A stretch of DNA of 64,000 bases from Emydura subglobosa (Eukaryota; Chordata; Testudines; Chelidae), in the NCBI GenBank assembly GCA_007922225.1, contig ML679995.1:6204689-6268688 (forward strand), in the 5' to 3' direction. Below, piece by piece: positions 10,010 to 21,689 of this stretch. Made by a program: the position numbers and the translations under genes. Position 1 is the first letter of the stretch, and each line of letters begins with the position of its first letter. The notes below the pieces were generated by a model. It saw only the letters and a list, made by a program, of their open reading frames with translations, searched no databases and was not told the origin of the DNA.

Positions 10010-11040
10010 AGTCCTTTAAAGTAAGAGAGCCTAAATGTCTTTACCAGAAGGAGTCACTGCATCTACTGTAAGAATGCAACTCCTCTGTAGTGGAATTTGA
10101 CAGCTCTTTAACAGTGCTAAGTAACTTTAACTGATGATTTAGGACAGGAAGTGAAGACAAATACCATTTCCAGTTGAAACCTCTATGGAAACTTAGGGAG
10201 GTAAAATGAAATCAGCCAAACAGAAATGTGATCTGTACTATAGGACTGTAAAGTCAGTCCATTTATTGTTCTCTCTTCTTTATCTCCCCTTCTCCTTCTC
10301 TATGTAGGCACAAAACTATGCTTCTGCTAAGTCTGAAAATTTCAAGGTCAACTTGAATTCGAGTTCAGTTGACTGCCTCAAGTGCTATCATCAAGTCACA
10401 TGGCTTAGCCATTTAGGTTGAATACATGTGGCTGGTCTATAGGAAAAAGTCTTTTTCTTCCCCCTTCTTCAGTTTATCCTGAATCTTTGGAGCTGCAGGA
10501 ATGAACCATGGATCAGTAAATCAGCAGAGATCAGTCAGTCAGTCAATCTTAAGAGCAATTCATTCTTGGATTTGTGGATGCTGTGCAAAGGGATGCTTAG
10601 AGAAATCTAGGAAAGGGTAGTTATTAAAAGAGATTAAAGGGTATTATCTAGTGCTTCAGCAAGTTATAATTAAAAAAATAAAAAGGAAACAGGAGGCTAA
10701 TTTTTCCAGTCACTGAAATTTCAAGGATAAGAAGCCTAGTTTATTCATTGTTATTGCCTTTAATATTAATTATACAGTATTTTTTCCACTTAACAGAAAG
10801 ACTCAGCTCCTTCAATCCATATTCTCTAGTTAATTTCTTTAAGATGATAATGTATGCATATGACACAGATGCGATGCATTCCCCAATTAGAGGTGTGCCG
10901 GGCTATGGTACTTGTAGAAGATTTAGCTGCCTCTGAAAATTGATTGTCTAGTGACCCACAGGTAGCTCAGGTATGAATTCCATCCCCTGTGAACAGGAAA
11001 AGGTAATTAAGATGTTCTGATAATACAATGTGCTCTACAG
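10010..11040. other. No gene seen
   Basis: AT-rich spacer with a CAGT-type triplication at 10532-10545 and no recognised gene or transposon. Confidence 0.4.
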
Positions 11041-11043
11041 GGA

Positions 11044-11075
11044 GATATCTATCTATCTATCTATCTATCTATCTC
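11044..11075. repeat. (ATCT)n microsatellite
   Basis: About eight near-perfect tetranucleotide units. Confidence 0.95.
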
Positions 11076-11079
11076 TGGG

Positions 11080-11165
11080 AGCAACCGGTATAATTCTGTG
11101 GCCTGTGCAATATGGGAGGTAAGACTAGGATAATCTAATAGTCCTTCTGGCATTAAAAATGATCG
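11080..11165 (+). mobile_element. CR1 3'-end fragment
   Basis: The sequence tctgtggcctgtgcaatatg, followed by a degraded ggatataatc-like segment and tagtccttctggcattaaaa, matches the final 80 bp of CR1 (compare 44930-44995 and 14860-14935). Confidence 0.7.
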
Positions 11166-12235
11166 GTCAATCAGTCTAGGTTTTCATATGTTCACCCATC
11201 AAAGTGGTAGCAGAATGTCTTCAAAGTACGATGTTTAAAGCCAGACAGGGATGATATGAAGATGCTCACCAAAACATGATTTGGGCAAGGTGCTGAAGAC
11301 AGAAACTACTGGGAAACAAGGCCCTGCATACAGCAACACACAATGGCAGAACAGGCTGAAAAACTGCAAGTCTGGATTGTGAAAGATGTTTTGAAACAAT
11401 TCTGTTTCCCCAGAGTTTTTCAAGGAAAAATTAGAAATGTTAAGACTTTTCAATGAAAGAAACTGAAAGTCACACTAGGCAAAACCTGAAATGACCAAAG
11501 CTTGTAAAGACACTTTACTGCCTCACATTCCAGGCCTGCAAGGTCACTTCATCAAGCTAAAGCTCGTTAAAGGGAAAGAAGAAAGGCGATCTAGCATTCT
11601 GACCTCAGATATTGTAGCTGAAAAAGCCCTTTGCCATTTATATTTCAACTTTCAATGAGTGTCTGACTCAGTACTGGTAGGATTTGTAGCTGACACTCAA
11701 TAGAAGCTGCTCTGGAATTTTGACAAATCCCATCTTGAGCCGAGAAGAGAAACAGATATTGATCCTAAGTGTACCTAATTCATCTCTGCACTTGTAATCC
11801 CAAAAGAAAATGGCTTCTATGACCAGAGGGCGTTCAATATTTTTTCCATCTTGTAAAATAAACAGCAGTTATTTTGGTGTGTCTTCATGCGTCAGGAGCA
11901 ACATTGTAAGTAAACAAAGCACTGAGTTTTTCCTCTCCTTTTTTCCCAAGCAGAGTTATAATAACTACTGGGCCTTCTGGTTGGAGTAATTAAATTGTAT
12001 CAAATAATTGAGACTGATGAAAGTCCAGAGGCCACAGTTCCACCGTCCAGGTGCATAGCTATGAGAGAAAGTGTAAATCCTTTACTGGGGAGTGATGCTT
12101 CAGCAGGGATTGTGTAAGAAATTGTGAGGAAATTCATTTCACTCCAAGGTTTCCAGCCTTGGTAGCGTTGCGGTGGCACTAGCCATTGGGTGGCGTTGGC
12201 AATGATGATCCATTTAGGAGGTTGAATTCTACATC
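11166..12235. other. No gene seen
   Basis: Largely unique AT-rich sequence. Near 11340-11460 there are T-rich MITE-like words on both strands, but no clear ends. Confidence 0.4.
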
Positions 12236-12325
12236 CAGTTATACCAGTGTAAATCCAGAATGATTCTACAGATTTCAGTGGAGTTACTCCAGATTTACAC
12301 TGAGTTCAGGATCAAGTCTAAACTT
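12236..12325. repeat. Palindromic short element (GTGTAAATC arms)
   Basis: The left arm ccagtgtaaatccaga (12244-12259) and right arm tccagatttacactga (12288-12303) are reverse complements with three mismatches. They enclose gatttcagtggagttactcc, which resembles the GACTTCAATGG core of the other palindromic copies. It is a short fold-back repeat. Confidence 0.7.
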
Positions 12326-14039
12326 ACACTCATTTTTCCTTCTGTTTAGCATATGTCCCACAAGAAGTATTGACGGGTGAGCAGGAAAGGGTTAGAGGTT
12401 CTGTTCAGTCCTGAGAAGCACTCATGACTTTGTTACATACCTAATCATCTTGCTTGAGGTGCCTATGCACAGCTATTCTGCTGACTTACACTGCCAACCA
12501 GATGAGCTGGGTGTCATTAGTGCTAACTCAGGAGTCCGTTGCCCCTTTGAGGCAAGAGAGAGCCTAACGGAGGGGCAGGAAATCCTGCCGAGAGAAATCC
12601 TAGTTCAGGTTAAGGTCTGTATTTGTAAGAAGTACTGTCCTGTCTCAGGGCTTTGATGCATTAGTTAGAAATAAAGGCAACTCCCAGGAAGATGGTGAGT
12701 TGGGACCATAGCCCAATATGTGTGAGTGTGTGTGAGTGATGGGAGGGGATCTCACTCATTCACAAGCACTCGAATGTTCAATTGCTTATCCAGCTTTTGT
12801 GTGAACTTCTTAGACCTTTTAGGTTTTCTTGAAGAATTTATTTCCATCCAAGATGCTGTCAGGAGGTGCAGATATTAATAAAGAAGGTCCTTTTGTTCCT
12901 CTAGTACTTTTGGTTGGATTGAAACTAGGAAATTTTGGCAAATCACAAGAAATCCTGAGTCTGAGAGTATTTTCACAGTAAATGGTGAATAGTAATTTAC
13001 TCAGCAACTGGTCCCATTTTAAATGGGACCATTTGATAAGTAAGGCACTATTTAATGCAGGTGAAGATGTCGGAATCTGTCCCAGATTCAGAAGAGAAGA
13101 TTGGAAAGGCAGGCAAAATTAAGACACTTGCATGGACAATTTTCAGGTCCTCCTATAAGAATTTGTGAGAGCTTGTCTAAGGTGTCAGCCGGTGGAAATC
13201 ACACAGCTCCAGTGCAGTGAGTTAGAGCTTCACCCATTTCTGCCAGCTGAGGATCTGGGCCATCATTTTACTCCAGGAGCTGGAATAGGGGACAATAAAC
13301 AAAGGAAACCAGTAAGCCATTTTTGCAAAGTCACTTTTCAAAGTAGAAACATCCTTTAAGCAGGTGAGACCATAAAGAAGACAATTTAACCATGGGAGCT
13401 ATGACAGCAATGTCTAATAGCCAGATATTCTGGCAACAAGATGACGTGATGTGCAGTCAGAAAGGAAAAGGAATGCAAATCCATTTATTTACTTCCTTCT
13501 CTATGACTAATTTGGTATAAAAAAACCCCAACCATCTGCTAAGCTAGCAGAATATTGGACACAAACATTAATGACAATGCTTTTGCACATACCTGGTGCT
13601 TTTCAGCTAAGAATCTTAAAGTGTCTATGTTAATTAAGCTTCACAACTCTTCTGTGAGATACAGAAGAAAGATAATATTTCCTGACCTCACCAGGGTGCC
13701 ATGAGTCTAAATCCATTAATGCCCGTGAGGCATTCAAATACTACAGTAATGTGTAGGTAGATAGGTTGATTCAGATCTTGTTCAATCCTTCTGGGAGCAT
13801 GCACCAGAATTCCAGCCATCATACTCCCTATATATTACCAAATTAACTGCCATTAACTTTCTGGAGTAATCCCTCGTTCCTATATTGCAGGATGATAGAC
13901 TAAGAGACTGATCAGATTTCACATATTCTTCATTTAAATGCCAGCTGGGTACTTGCAGCTGACCCGATTTCTCTCCTGACTAAATCATCAATCTCTTCTT
14001 GATGGAGGGGGGATAGGGCTCAACAGCTGGGGGCTTACT
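12326..14039. other. No gene seen
   Basis: No exon-like frame is visible. Words near 13640-13700 (cacaactcttctgtgagata) hint at an old antisense MIR-type SINE, but too weakly to call. Confidence 0.35.
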
Positions 14040-14240
14040 TCCCGTTTGTCTTATGTCCATGAAGCTCCTGCTTCAGAGTTTCAGCCGGGCACCACCAAGG
14101 GTCACGAAGGGATTTTCTCCCCTCCCCCAATATTTTCTGGAAGGTTTCATGATGTCCTTCCTCTGAAGCATAGGGGAAAGGCCACAACTGGAGATGGGAC
14201 ATTGGATGGGGTGGGCCAGGGCTCTGAGGTGGCACCAACC
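14040..14240 (+). mobile_element. CR1 3'-UTR segment, upstream part
   Basis: The sequence ttcctctgaagcatagggga, then aactggagatgggacattgg, is the sense version of 50815-50860 (complement of gtcccatttccagccatggc). The element is interrupted about 14240 and resumes near 14545. Confidence 0.75.
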
Positions 14241-14544
14241 ATTCTCTCTCTCTCACTTATTTGGTTGGCTGCAGAGGCATGTGCAGAAATTTAAATCTGG
14301 CCCCTTTTGGAGGGCACATTCTGTGCCCAACCCCCGACTGGCACTCACTCTTTCCTCCCCCTTGTTCTTCCCTCCCCCCACCCCACCTCGGCAGGAGCTC
14401 ACTCTTCCCTCCTCTTCCCCAGCCCGGTAGGAGATTGCTTTCTCCCCCTCCCTGCCCCCGCAGCCTGAGGAGTTCTGTGCCCCCGACAATTACTGGGGGG
14501 CCCTTGCCCCTGCTTGCCCCCTCCTTGTGCATGCCCATGGCTGG
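14241..14544. repeat. CT-rich insertion within a CR1 copy
   Basis: A pyrimidine-rich block in which words such as gcaggagctcactcttccct and cggtaggagattgctttctc repeat loosely every 40-50 bases. It begins with ggcatgtgcagaaatttaaa. CR1 sequence lies on both sides in the same orientation, so it was probably inserted into the element. Family not recognised. The many overlapping frames here reflect the base composition. Confidence 0.5.
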
Positions 14545-14940
14545 CTGGCTCTTAATCTCAGGTTCAGGGTCTAACTGATGGTCATATGTGGGGTCGGGAA
14601 GGAATGTTCTCCCGGGTCAGATTGGCCATTGACCGTGGGGCTTTTTCGCCTTCCTCTGTAGTGTGTGGATGTGGGTCATTTGCCAGGATTATCTGCGTTT
14701 ATCTCACTTAATCCTTTCCCTGCCATTACAGGGGCCTTGAGCACTGGTGAGCCTTGGTCCCTCCTGTTCTCCTCCGGTGACAGATATTAGTCTACTCTCA
14801 TGTGGGTCTCATTTCCATTGCTGGGTTGAGTGTGAGGATGCTGAGTGTTGTGGGAGGCCTGTGATATACAGAAGGTCAGACTAGATGATCTGGTGGCCCC
14901 TTACGGCCTTAAACTGTGTGACTCTGACACTCCGTTATAG
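14545..14940 (+). mobile_element. CR1 3' end, downstream part
   Basis: It contains agggtctaactgatggtcat, gtcgggaaggaatgttctcc and gggctttttcgccttcctct, and then the terminal cagaaggtcagactagatga with a poorly kept tail. It is the sense counterpart of the antisense copy at 50400-50760. Confidence 0.8.
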
Positions 14941-15273
14941 TCACAGGAGAAAGACTCATGGAGAAAGAGGACAGGACAGTATAGTTTGGCTGGAATCACT
15001 TTTCAGTATTTAATAGGGATGTTCCATAGTTTGTCAAACTAATGTTCCAGTAGAAGATCATATGTGCCTTACTGTGTATCTGAGAGTCACGTATTCCCAT
15101 GATACTAACTAGAAGACTAGCCAGGAGAGTATGGTGCAGGCAACCAATCAGGAAGACTTATGATTGTGGCCCATTAAAATTCCCCTGGACCTGCAGGGCT
15201 CAGCGTTGATAGGAGCTCAACATTATTCAGTAGAATTCACCTGGAAAGAAGGGAAGAACTTTAAAGGGCAAGG
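14941..15273. other. No gene seen
   Basis: Nothing recognised. Confidence 0.4.
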
Positions 15274-15350
15274 GATGAATTTCTGGTCCCACTGAAGTCA
15301 GTGGCGGTTTTAATATTGACTTCAGTTGAGCCAGGATTTCAACTCCAGGA
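15274..15350. repeat. Short palindromic element (GAAGTCAATGG family)
   Basis: tcccactgaagtcagtggcg is mirrored by its near complement in attgacttcagttgagccag about 30 bases later, forming a hairpin-like structure. Confidence 0.65.
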
Positions 15351-16289
15351 CTGTGGCCTCAATGGAAATTCAAATCTGAATCCTGGCTGGGTCAGCTCAG
15401 CCCTTTATTCTTAGTAATAAGACTGACAAATTGCACTCCAAGCAGTTTACTCTATAAGGTTCTTTTGAATGACGCATTGTAAAACGGCCTGCCTGTCTGC
15501 TCTGGAGGTATATAAAAGATCCTGTAGCATTTTAAATTAAGTATTTGCCCCAGCACTGTCCTTGGCTGAACTTTCCCACTGTTTAAGCATGTTTTGTGTT
15601 GCCTGTACACTCAACTCCCAGAAGCATCTGCATGTTTCCTTCGTTTATATCTACTGAGATGAAAGCTGCTGATCAAATAGAATGAATGCACAATACACGT
15701 CTACCTATCTATCAATCAATCAATCAATCACCATATAACCGGAGCAGTTTTAAGGGTATGATTCTCCTCTGTGGTAGGAACAATAATACATGGTAGATAG
15801 GAAGATAGTTTAATAGAGGAAAACAATCTGTTTGATGACAAGAACAATGGATTTCACAGAAAATTGTATGACGGGGAAAAGCATTGCATTGTTTGGGACA
15901 CCCGTGGTTAATTATTATAACTGAATACATTAAAATCAGTTTCCAAGCTCATATATCTTCATAGACTGTTTGGTGATATTAAGCGACAAAGGCTTAATAA
16001 TCAAAAGTACTGAGTTAGCAAATGTTTTCTAATTTTAATAACTTCTTGTTGTAATTACCAAGTCTTGGAGTGAAATGATTTAATTAGAAAGTAATCAAGA
16101 AGTGTCTACTGTTAATTGAAGGAATTATAAAAGATCTACATTTTTAATATATTTCTTGGATAATAAAATTAAAGTTTACCATAATTATTTTTTAAATCGT
16201 GCTGATAAGAAAAGTTTGATACTGAAACAAGATATCCTGTGCAATAATTCTTTAGGCTGCACTTGTCAATGAGCAGGTATAGCCCAAAT
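15351..16289. other. No gene seen; AT-rich
   Basis: It includes the ATCA microsatellite at 15705-15730. Otherwise it is unique-looking AT-rich sequence. Confidence 0.4.
15705..15730. repeat. (ATCA)n microsatellite
   Basis: About five ATCA units preceded by two ATCT units. Confidence 0.9.
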
Positions 16290-16445
16290 ATGAGTACTTT
16301 ATGGGTATCCATTGTCTTTCATCTAACATCTCCAAATGCTTTAAGAACTTTCATTCATTTTCCCATGACTCCTGTGAAGATTGCAATCATTATTATACCC
16401 ATTTTGTAGAAGAACAAACTGAGGTACGTCATAGACAGATATAGA
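16290..16445 (-). mobile_element. MIR-type SINE (antisense), old
   Basis: cccatgactcctgtgaagat, then cattattatacccattttgt, then agaacaaactgaggtac follow the order of the MIR core and tail read in reverse. It is heavily diverged. Confidence 0.5.
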
Positions 16446-16448
16446 TTA

Positions 16449-16860
16449 GGACGGGTCTAACATTTTCCATCCAAACTGTTTGTCAGTGTAAAATTGGGTT
16501 TTTGATTAAACAACTTTTTTTTTTTCTTGAGAAAAGTGTGTGCTTTCCACAGAAAATTTCAACTTTTTGTCAAAAACAAACAAAAAACCCTGAAAACTGC
16601 TGAAAACAAACAAACAAATATTAATTTGGAAAGGACTCTGTGGTATCTAATGGGAATTGTAGTTCAGGTTCTTCATGACCCCATTCTTTTCTACAAGCTG
16701 GGTTCCTCTGCTGGACTACATCACCCATGATGCACGGTGGTCAGAGATCTCCATGGTGTGCCATGGGGCCCAGGAAGGGGGGAGGCCACGGTGCATGATG
16801 GGAGACGTTGCCTAGCTGGGGAAATTTCTCCTTATTTTTTTTCTGTTTTTTGACCTGCTC
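16449..16860. mobile_element. T-rich MITE, probably near full length, with ZNF143-like motifs
   Basis: The left end ggacgggtctaacattttcc and the complement of the right end (gagcaggtcaaaaaacag) both resemble the gagctggtcaaaattttcc terminus of this family, so the ends look like degenerate terminal inverted repeats. The interior carries an exact ACTACAATTCCC word on the minus strand (16652-16663). A plus-strand actacatcacccatgatgc lies at 16715-16733, and the complement of a similar site at 16791-16808. These resemble ZNF143/THAP11 (SBS/GFY) binding motifs. No coding capacity. Confidence 0.6.
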
Positions 16861-17075
16861 CATTAAACATTCTCGGACCCAGATCATGCACTTTACAACA
16901 TGAGGGGACTGCTACTTTCAATGAGCTTCATCTGGGGGTGCACAAGCAATTCCAGTATCAGGGAATTAGAATGAAATTTTTTGGCAGCAAATGTGGTGTC
17001 TTTATTTGCATTTCTGCAGTGACTGACACCAGGGGTCCCGGCTCTTGGGTACGACTGCAACATAAACAAAATAAT

Positions 17076-17260
17076 AGAGCTGGCTGAAATACTCTGACTT
17101 TTTCCATGAAAAAAGAGTGACTTTTTGTGGGGGAAAGAAATCATAACAAATATCATCCTGTTTTTCAAGCAGGTAGTTGAAAAAAATGTCAAATTTAGAA
17201 TTTTGTCAAGAGAAAGGGAATACATCTTTCATAAAAAAAAAAAAGTTCCAATTCTTGGAC
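17076..17260 (+). mobile_element. T-rich MITE family fragment
   Basis: It begins gagctggctgaaatac and continues with gactttttccatgaaaaaag, typical of the family. The far end is not clear. Confidence 0.5.
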
Positions 17261-19191
17261 CATCCATATAGAATAATGACATCATTCCTTTGGATCATGC
17301 CTTTAATCTTGAAGGGTTCCTAAGACTGTCAGCCTGTGATGAAATACAGCTCTTGTGATACCAGCCACTTCTGGGGCAGAGGTAGCAGCTGAACAGCTGA
17401 ACAACATCGAAACGATGTGACTGGCTCGTGTACGAGACGTTGAATGTATGATTGCCAAACCGTTGGGTGCCTATAGCCAGGTGCAAAAATGCAGGTGCGG
17501 TTTCATACCTCATTTGGGCAAGCTTTTAGTACAATTGTACATGTCAATCAGGCATTTGCACATACCAGTTGGGGATACTGATGAGGTGTAGAAACCCCAG
17601 TCACTAAGGGGTTAATTTAGGACAAAGTCGCGACCTGCTCAGCTGTGGCTAATTAGTTGTTCAGCAGCGGTTGGGTTAAGAGGGTGCGTTCCAGGCAGAA
17701 AATGATGGCTGCCTGAAGGACTGAGGGGTACCCAGTGTCAGATCCAAACTGGTAGGGAACTGCAGAAGGAGCAGGGTCTGAAATTCCCTGGGGTGTGGGC
17801 TGAGACTGCTGGGGAAAACCCTGCCACCCTGAGTGTCTTCCCCCTTCTCCTATTCTCTACTAACTAAAGAAAGACTGGGCCCAATAGGGCCTTGCTACCA
17901 TGCCTGGGATGACTATGGCATAGGGATTTGAGGACAGCAGAAACTGAGCTGAAAGGCTAATAGGCCAGGCTCTTAAAGGACCAGTTTACTTTCATGGAAC
18001 CCAGGGACAGGTGTGACAGCCTGGCTCTCTCACAGGTATTAGCTGGCCATTGATGAGTGTGAATACCTGATTTGCATGTACGTTTTGCTTATTCCAGTCT
18101 GATTTGCCAATGGGCACCCATTTTTCCCCCAAGCTGCCCAGCCTTTTGAAAAACAAGTCCGTTTTCCCGAAAAATGCCCCGTTCACACTAGTTGAAAATG
18201 CCTCTCACACAAGAACATCCATATGGTTTTTGTTCAGCGTGTTCCAGCAATGATGACCTTGGCGCTGGACATCTATTCAGGATGAATGACTAGCTGGTAT
18301 TAATGGCCCTCAGCTGTCCATTGGGTCTTCAGCTCTTCCCAGTTCTAAATTAATCCCAAGGAACTATCCTGACCCCTGATCATTGCTCCTTAAACAAATA
18401 CTTCCAGTCAACTTAGAAGGTTTCTTTTCATTTATCTCCCATCAAAATCCATTCTTCAGAGTGACACTGTCAGCAGAAGAGACACAAGCCAGTGCCTTGG
18501 CTATAGAAAAGAAAATTGTATCGCTCTGTGGACTTATTATATCTGAAGAAGACAAAGGCTAATTAAATGTTACCTCTCATAGTTTTCTTGAGACTTGTCT
18601 GGGCAAGTTTATTTAGAGAAAGAAGAGGCTTGATTTGCAAAGAGTCGTGAAATTCTTTAGGGGCTACTAGATCTTCTAGGAGAACACTGTATGGGGTGCA
18701 TTTCAGTTATAGTTCTGAAATAGACATGACTTTACATGTTACACGCAATGCCCTCATGTTCCTAAATTCAGGGATCTGTGCAGGAAAAAATTCCCCATTG
18801 TTAACATTTTGTGGGCTTTTAACAGTACCATTAGTCAATATATCAGTATGCGGCACATCATATTGACTAGAGCTGATGTTTATAGTGGAAAGTTATTGAC
18901 TTATGTGATTAAAAAGTGGCTATAATTCAGCTTCAGGCATTATTGCCCACTGGAGGATACTATTTCCTCTACAGGGATAATAATGTGCCCTGTAAACTAA
19001 AAACTCCAGTCTCTCTCTATATTTCACTATGCACTTTAATAAAAATCTTTTTGCCTTAAATGTGCTGTAGCTTCACAATGCTGTCGGAATCTTAAAGTTG
19101 TGTTTTTCTGGGGACTCTATGACAGGAACTGAACACATTTAATGACTCATTAAAGTCTGGTCATCTTTAATAAGAAATATAATACAGTATA
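17261..19191. other. No gene seen; one GC-richer patch
   Basis: The patch at about 17580-17960 (ggcccaatagggccttgcta and similar) is richer in G and C and may be a degraded retroelement. The rest is AT-rich and unassigned. Confidence 0.35.
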
Positions 19192-19192
19192 A

Positions 19193-19446
19193 AGGGAGGC
19201 AGTGAAGTCTAGTGGCTAGGGAACTAGACTGGGCATTGGCAGATGTGGGTTCAACCCCCATCTCTGCCGCTGGGCAAGTCCATTTTTATTTCTGTTCCTC
19301 TCCCACTTTCTCTGTCTTTTCTATTTAGCTTGTAAGCTCTCCGGAGCAGGGCCTGTCTCTTACTATGTAAGTGAATTGTACAGTGAATAATATAAACAGG
19401 CCCTGCTCTCAGTTGATGCTACCATAATACAAAGAACAAATAATAG
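19193..19446 (+). mobile_element. tRNA-derived SINE with L2-like tail, near full length
   Basis: The head gtgaagtctagtggctaggg (A-box-like) is followed by gatgtgggttcaacccccat (B-box-like ggttcaaccc), a short middle, the tail start cttgtaagctctccggagca and a gatgctaccataatacaaag end. It has the clearest promoter boxes of the SINE copies in the window. Confidence 0.87.
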
Positions 19447-20165
19447 TAAGTAAAAAATGCTTTATACATTGATGCATTGTCCCAGGGTCCAAGGCTGGCC
19501 CTTACAGTTTTAGCAAAAGGCTGATGTGATAACCACAAGAGGTATACAATACAGCTGACAATGGGCCTGGATAAAATAAAAACTAAAAATTAGCTTGTGG
19601 ATACCAGCAATGTCTCCAGAGCAGAATAATGGCTCTCCATTCCTAATCACGGTACCGGCACAGTGGACAATACTCATTATCCCTATGTCTTTTCCTGGTT
19701 TGAAAAACAAAAGCAAAATAAAAGAAGAAAGAGATCAAGAATAAAATAAACCAGCATCTTGAAATTAGTGACACAAATCAATGAGTGTTTTCTTGTGTCA
19801 ACTCACATTACGTTATACTCTATTAGCCATAACCCAAGGAATCCTAACACAACATGACATACAGGTTGTATTGCATGCATGACACATTAGGAGACCTGAT
19901 TTCTTAATGAAATGCAGGACATTCTTTCACATCCAGTAGGGAACTAACCATAACATACTTAGAAGCAAGCCACTGTAAAAAAAACCTCCCTTATGTATCT
20001 GATTTCCAGGACAAAGGAGCAGGTTCTGTCCTGCTCTGACAGCATTATCCCAGCAATGGAACCAGAGAACAATATGAAGCTGTGTCAGGGTAGGCTGCCC
20101 TGACTGGTTAGGGGTCAGCTCACCCCACCAGGTGACATGGACCCTTTAAAAATGTCAACAGCCTG

Positions 20166-20166
<1 letters not shown>
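19447..20166. other. No gene seen
   Basis: AT-rich, no recognised repeat. Confidence 0.4.

Positions 20167-20209
<43 letters not shown>
20167..20209. repeat. Compound (AT)n(AC)n microsatellite
   Basis: About twelve AT units run directly into about eight AC units. This produces repetitive Tyr/Ile and Cys/Val frames on the minus strand that are not a protein. Confidence 0.95.
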
Positions 20210-20860
20210 AGGACCTAGGAAATGTTGATAGGAAGGAAGCAGTCTCTGGACTAAGTGATGCTTGGGAGGAAATTCTGTGTCTGCAGAGAGAGCGGGCCAA
20301 GGTGATGGCCCCAGGATCTGGCCCCTGTCCGTGTAGCTCAGCTGCCCGGAGCACCAGGGCAGCAGCAAGCAAGTGCTTCAGGGAGCATCTCATGGCCGCC
20401 AGGCTGCAGGGGCTAGGGCCAGCTCCAGGGGGCATTGCTGTCCAACACCAGATTCCTGCAGGGAAGAGAAAAGAGCATGTCAGGGATGCAGCTTGGAGCT
20501 GTGCCACCTGCCCTGCGTGGGAGGTGCCCAGCCTTGCAGAGGCGGCCCGGATCGGTGAGCAGGGAGGGCTTCCGGGCAGCCAGCCAGTGCTGGGGCTCCC
20601 ACGGTGCAGAGAGCCACGGGCCTGAGGGGGCCAGGTGGCTCCCACCTGGTCCCAATGCACTGGATCCTGGCAGGAGGCGACGGTTTTCAAACTGCATGAA
20701 AACCTCTGTGCTGGAAGGCAGAAATCTGGGGGGGGCATGTGACCCCGACTCCCCTCCCACGCAGTTCCACTCTTCCATCCCGGTGGCTTTGCACCAGGGG
20801 TGGTTACACCGCTTGCCCCATCCTGGTTACGGCCCTGCATGAATTCACAGGTATGGTGGG
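20210..20860. other. GC-rich block with scattered CpG
   Basis: Several overlapping frames on both strands reach 244 residues (minus strand 20169-20903), but their composition follows the base content. The longest one ends in the microsatellite. No Kozak-plus-domain signal or splice pattern is evident. It may be an old GC-rich repeat or a small CpG-containing region. Confidence 0.4.
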
Positions 20861-21280
20861 GGTGCAAGGATCCTTTCCCCTTGAGTGCCCCAATCAAGGG
20901 CAAGAGTCAAGCGGAGTCTTTGCCCTGAAGGGACCAAATAGCCCCAAAAGAGGCAGGCCATGGTTCTACATAACCTCTACGCCCAGTCCACAAAGGTGCC
21001 CGGCCATGGGGATGGGAGCTGGCTGTGATATCTGAATAGATGCCTCCCAGGGGAGCTTGCAGGCTGTCCCATCATCCCTGCTTCTCCATAAAGTGGTACC
21101 ACTGCACACCACACTGAAGGCAGGGCTCAGCAACTCAGTCTGGTGGAAACATGCAGTATGTTAGGGACTACACAGTCACACAACTGGGCCATTGCTGCCC
21201 TGCTGAGAAATTCCCAGATTTCCATTACATGTGGACTTTGTTATAATAATTTCTTATTAGTTTGACAGTGGCACTTATCC

Positions 21281-21592
21281 CATGTCTACACGGCATTTTG
21301 GAGCTCATGGCAGCAAGCCTTCCAGCCTGGGTCGGCAGACGCGGGCTAGCTTAGCTCACACCAGTGCTCTAAAAAGTAGCTGTGCGGACAGTGCTTTGAA
21401 GGTGGGGCTCAGGCTGGAGCTCGTTCTCTGAAGACCATCCCTGTCCCTAAGCTTCAGAGCCTGAGCCACAACTTCAAAGTGCTGTTGACACAGCTGTTTC
21501 TAGAGAGCTGGCGTGAGCCCCGCTAGGTTGTGTCTATCAACCCAGGCCGGACGGCTCGCTCCCATGGGCTCCAAAATGCTGTGGAGACATCC
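21281..21592. mobile_element. Long fold-back MITE, about 120-bp arms
   Basis: The left arm begins catgtctacacggcattttg (21281) and the right arm ends ccaaaatgctgtggagacat (21590). Read in complement, the right arm follows the left through gcagcaagcc, cagcctgggt, gctagc, ctcacaccag and agtgctttgaag, with about one mismatch every five bases. The loop near 21411-21464 is itself partly self-complementary. There is no coding capacity. It looks like a non-autonomous fold-back DNA transposon of which both ends survive. Confidence 0.85.
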
Positions 21593-21689
21593 TCTTAGAG
21601 GCCTTAGGCAACCTAGAGCAATCATTGTACTACTATGTTCTCTGCGTGCATATCAGAGAGGGCCTTCCTTGCAATGAAGCGCTTCGTAC

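Noticed and set aside
14241..14544. Coding frames in several registers on both strands
   Set aside because: Five overlapping frames in one pyrimidine-rich block indicate base composition, not a gene.
20169..20903. 244-residue open frame on the minus strand
   Set aside because: The C-terminal part is the AT/AC microsatellite and the rest follows GC-rich composition. Overlapping frames of similar length occur on the other strand and no domain is recognisable.
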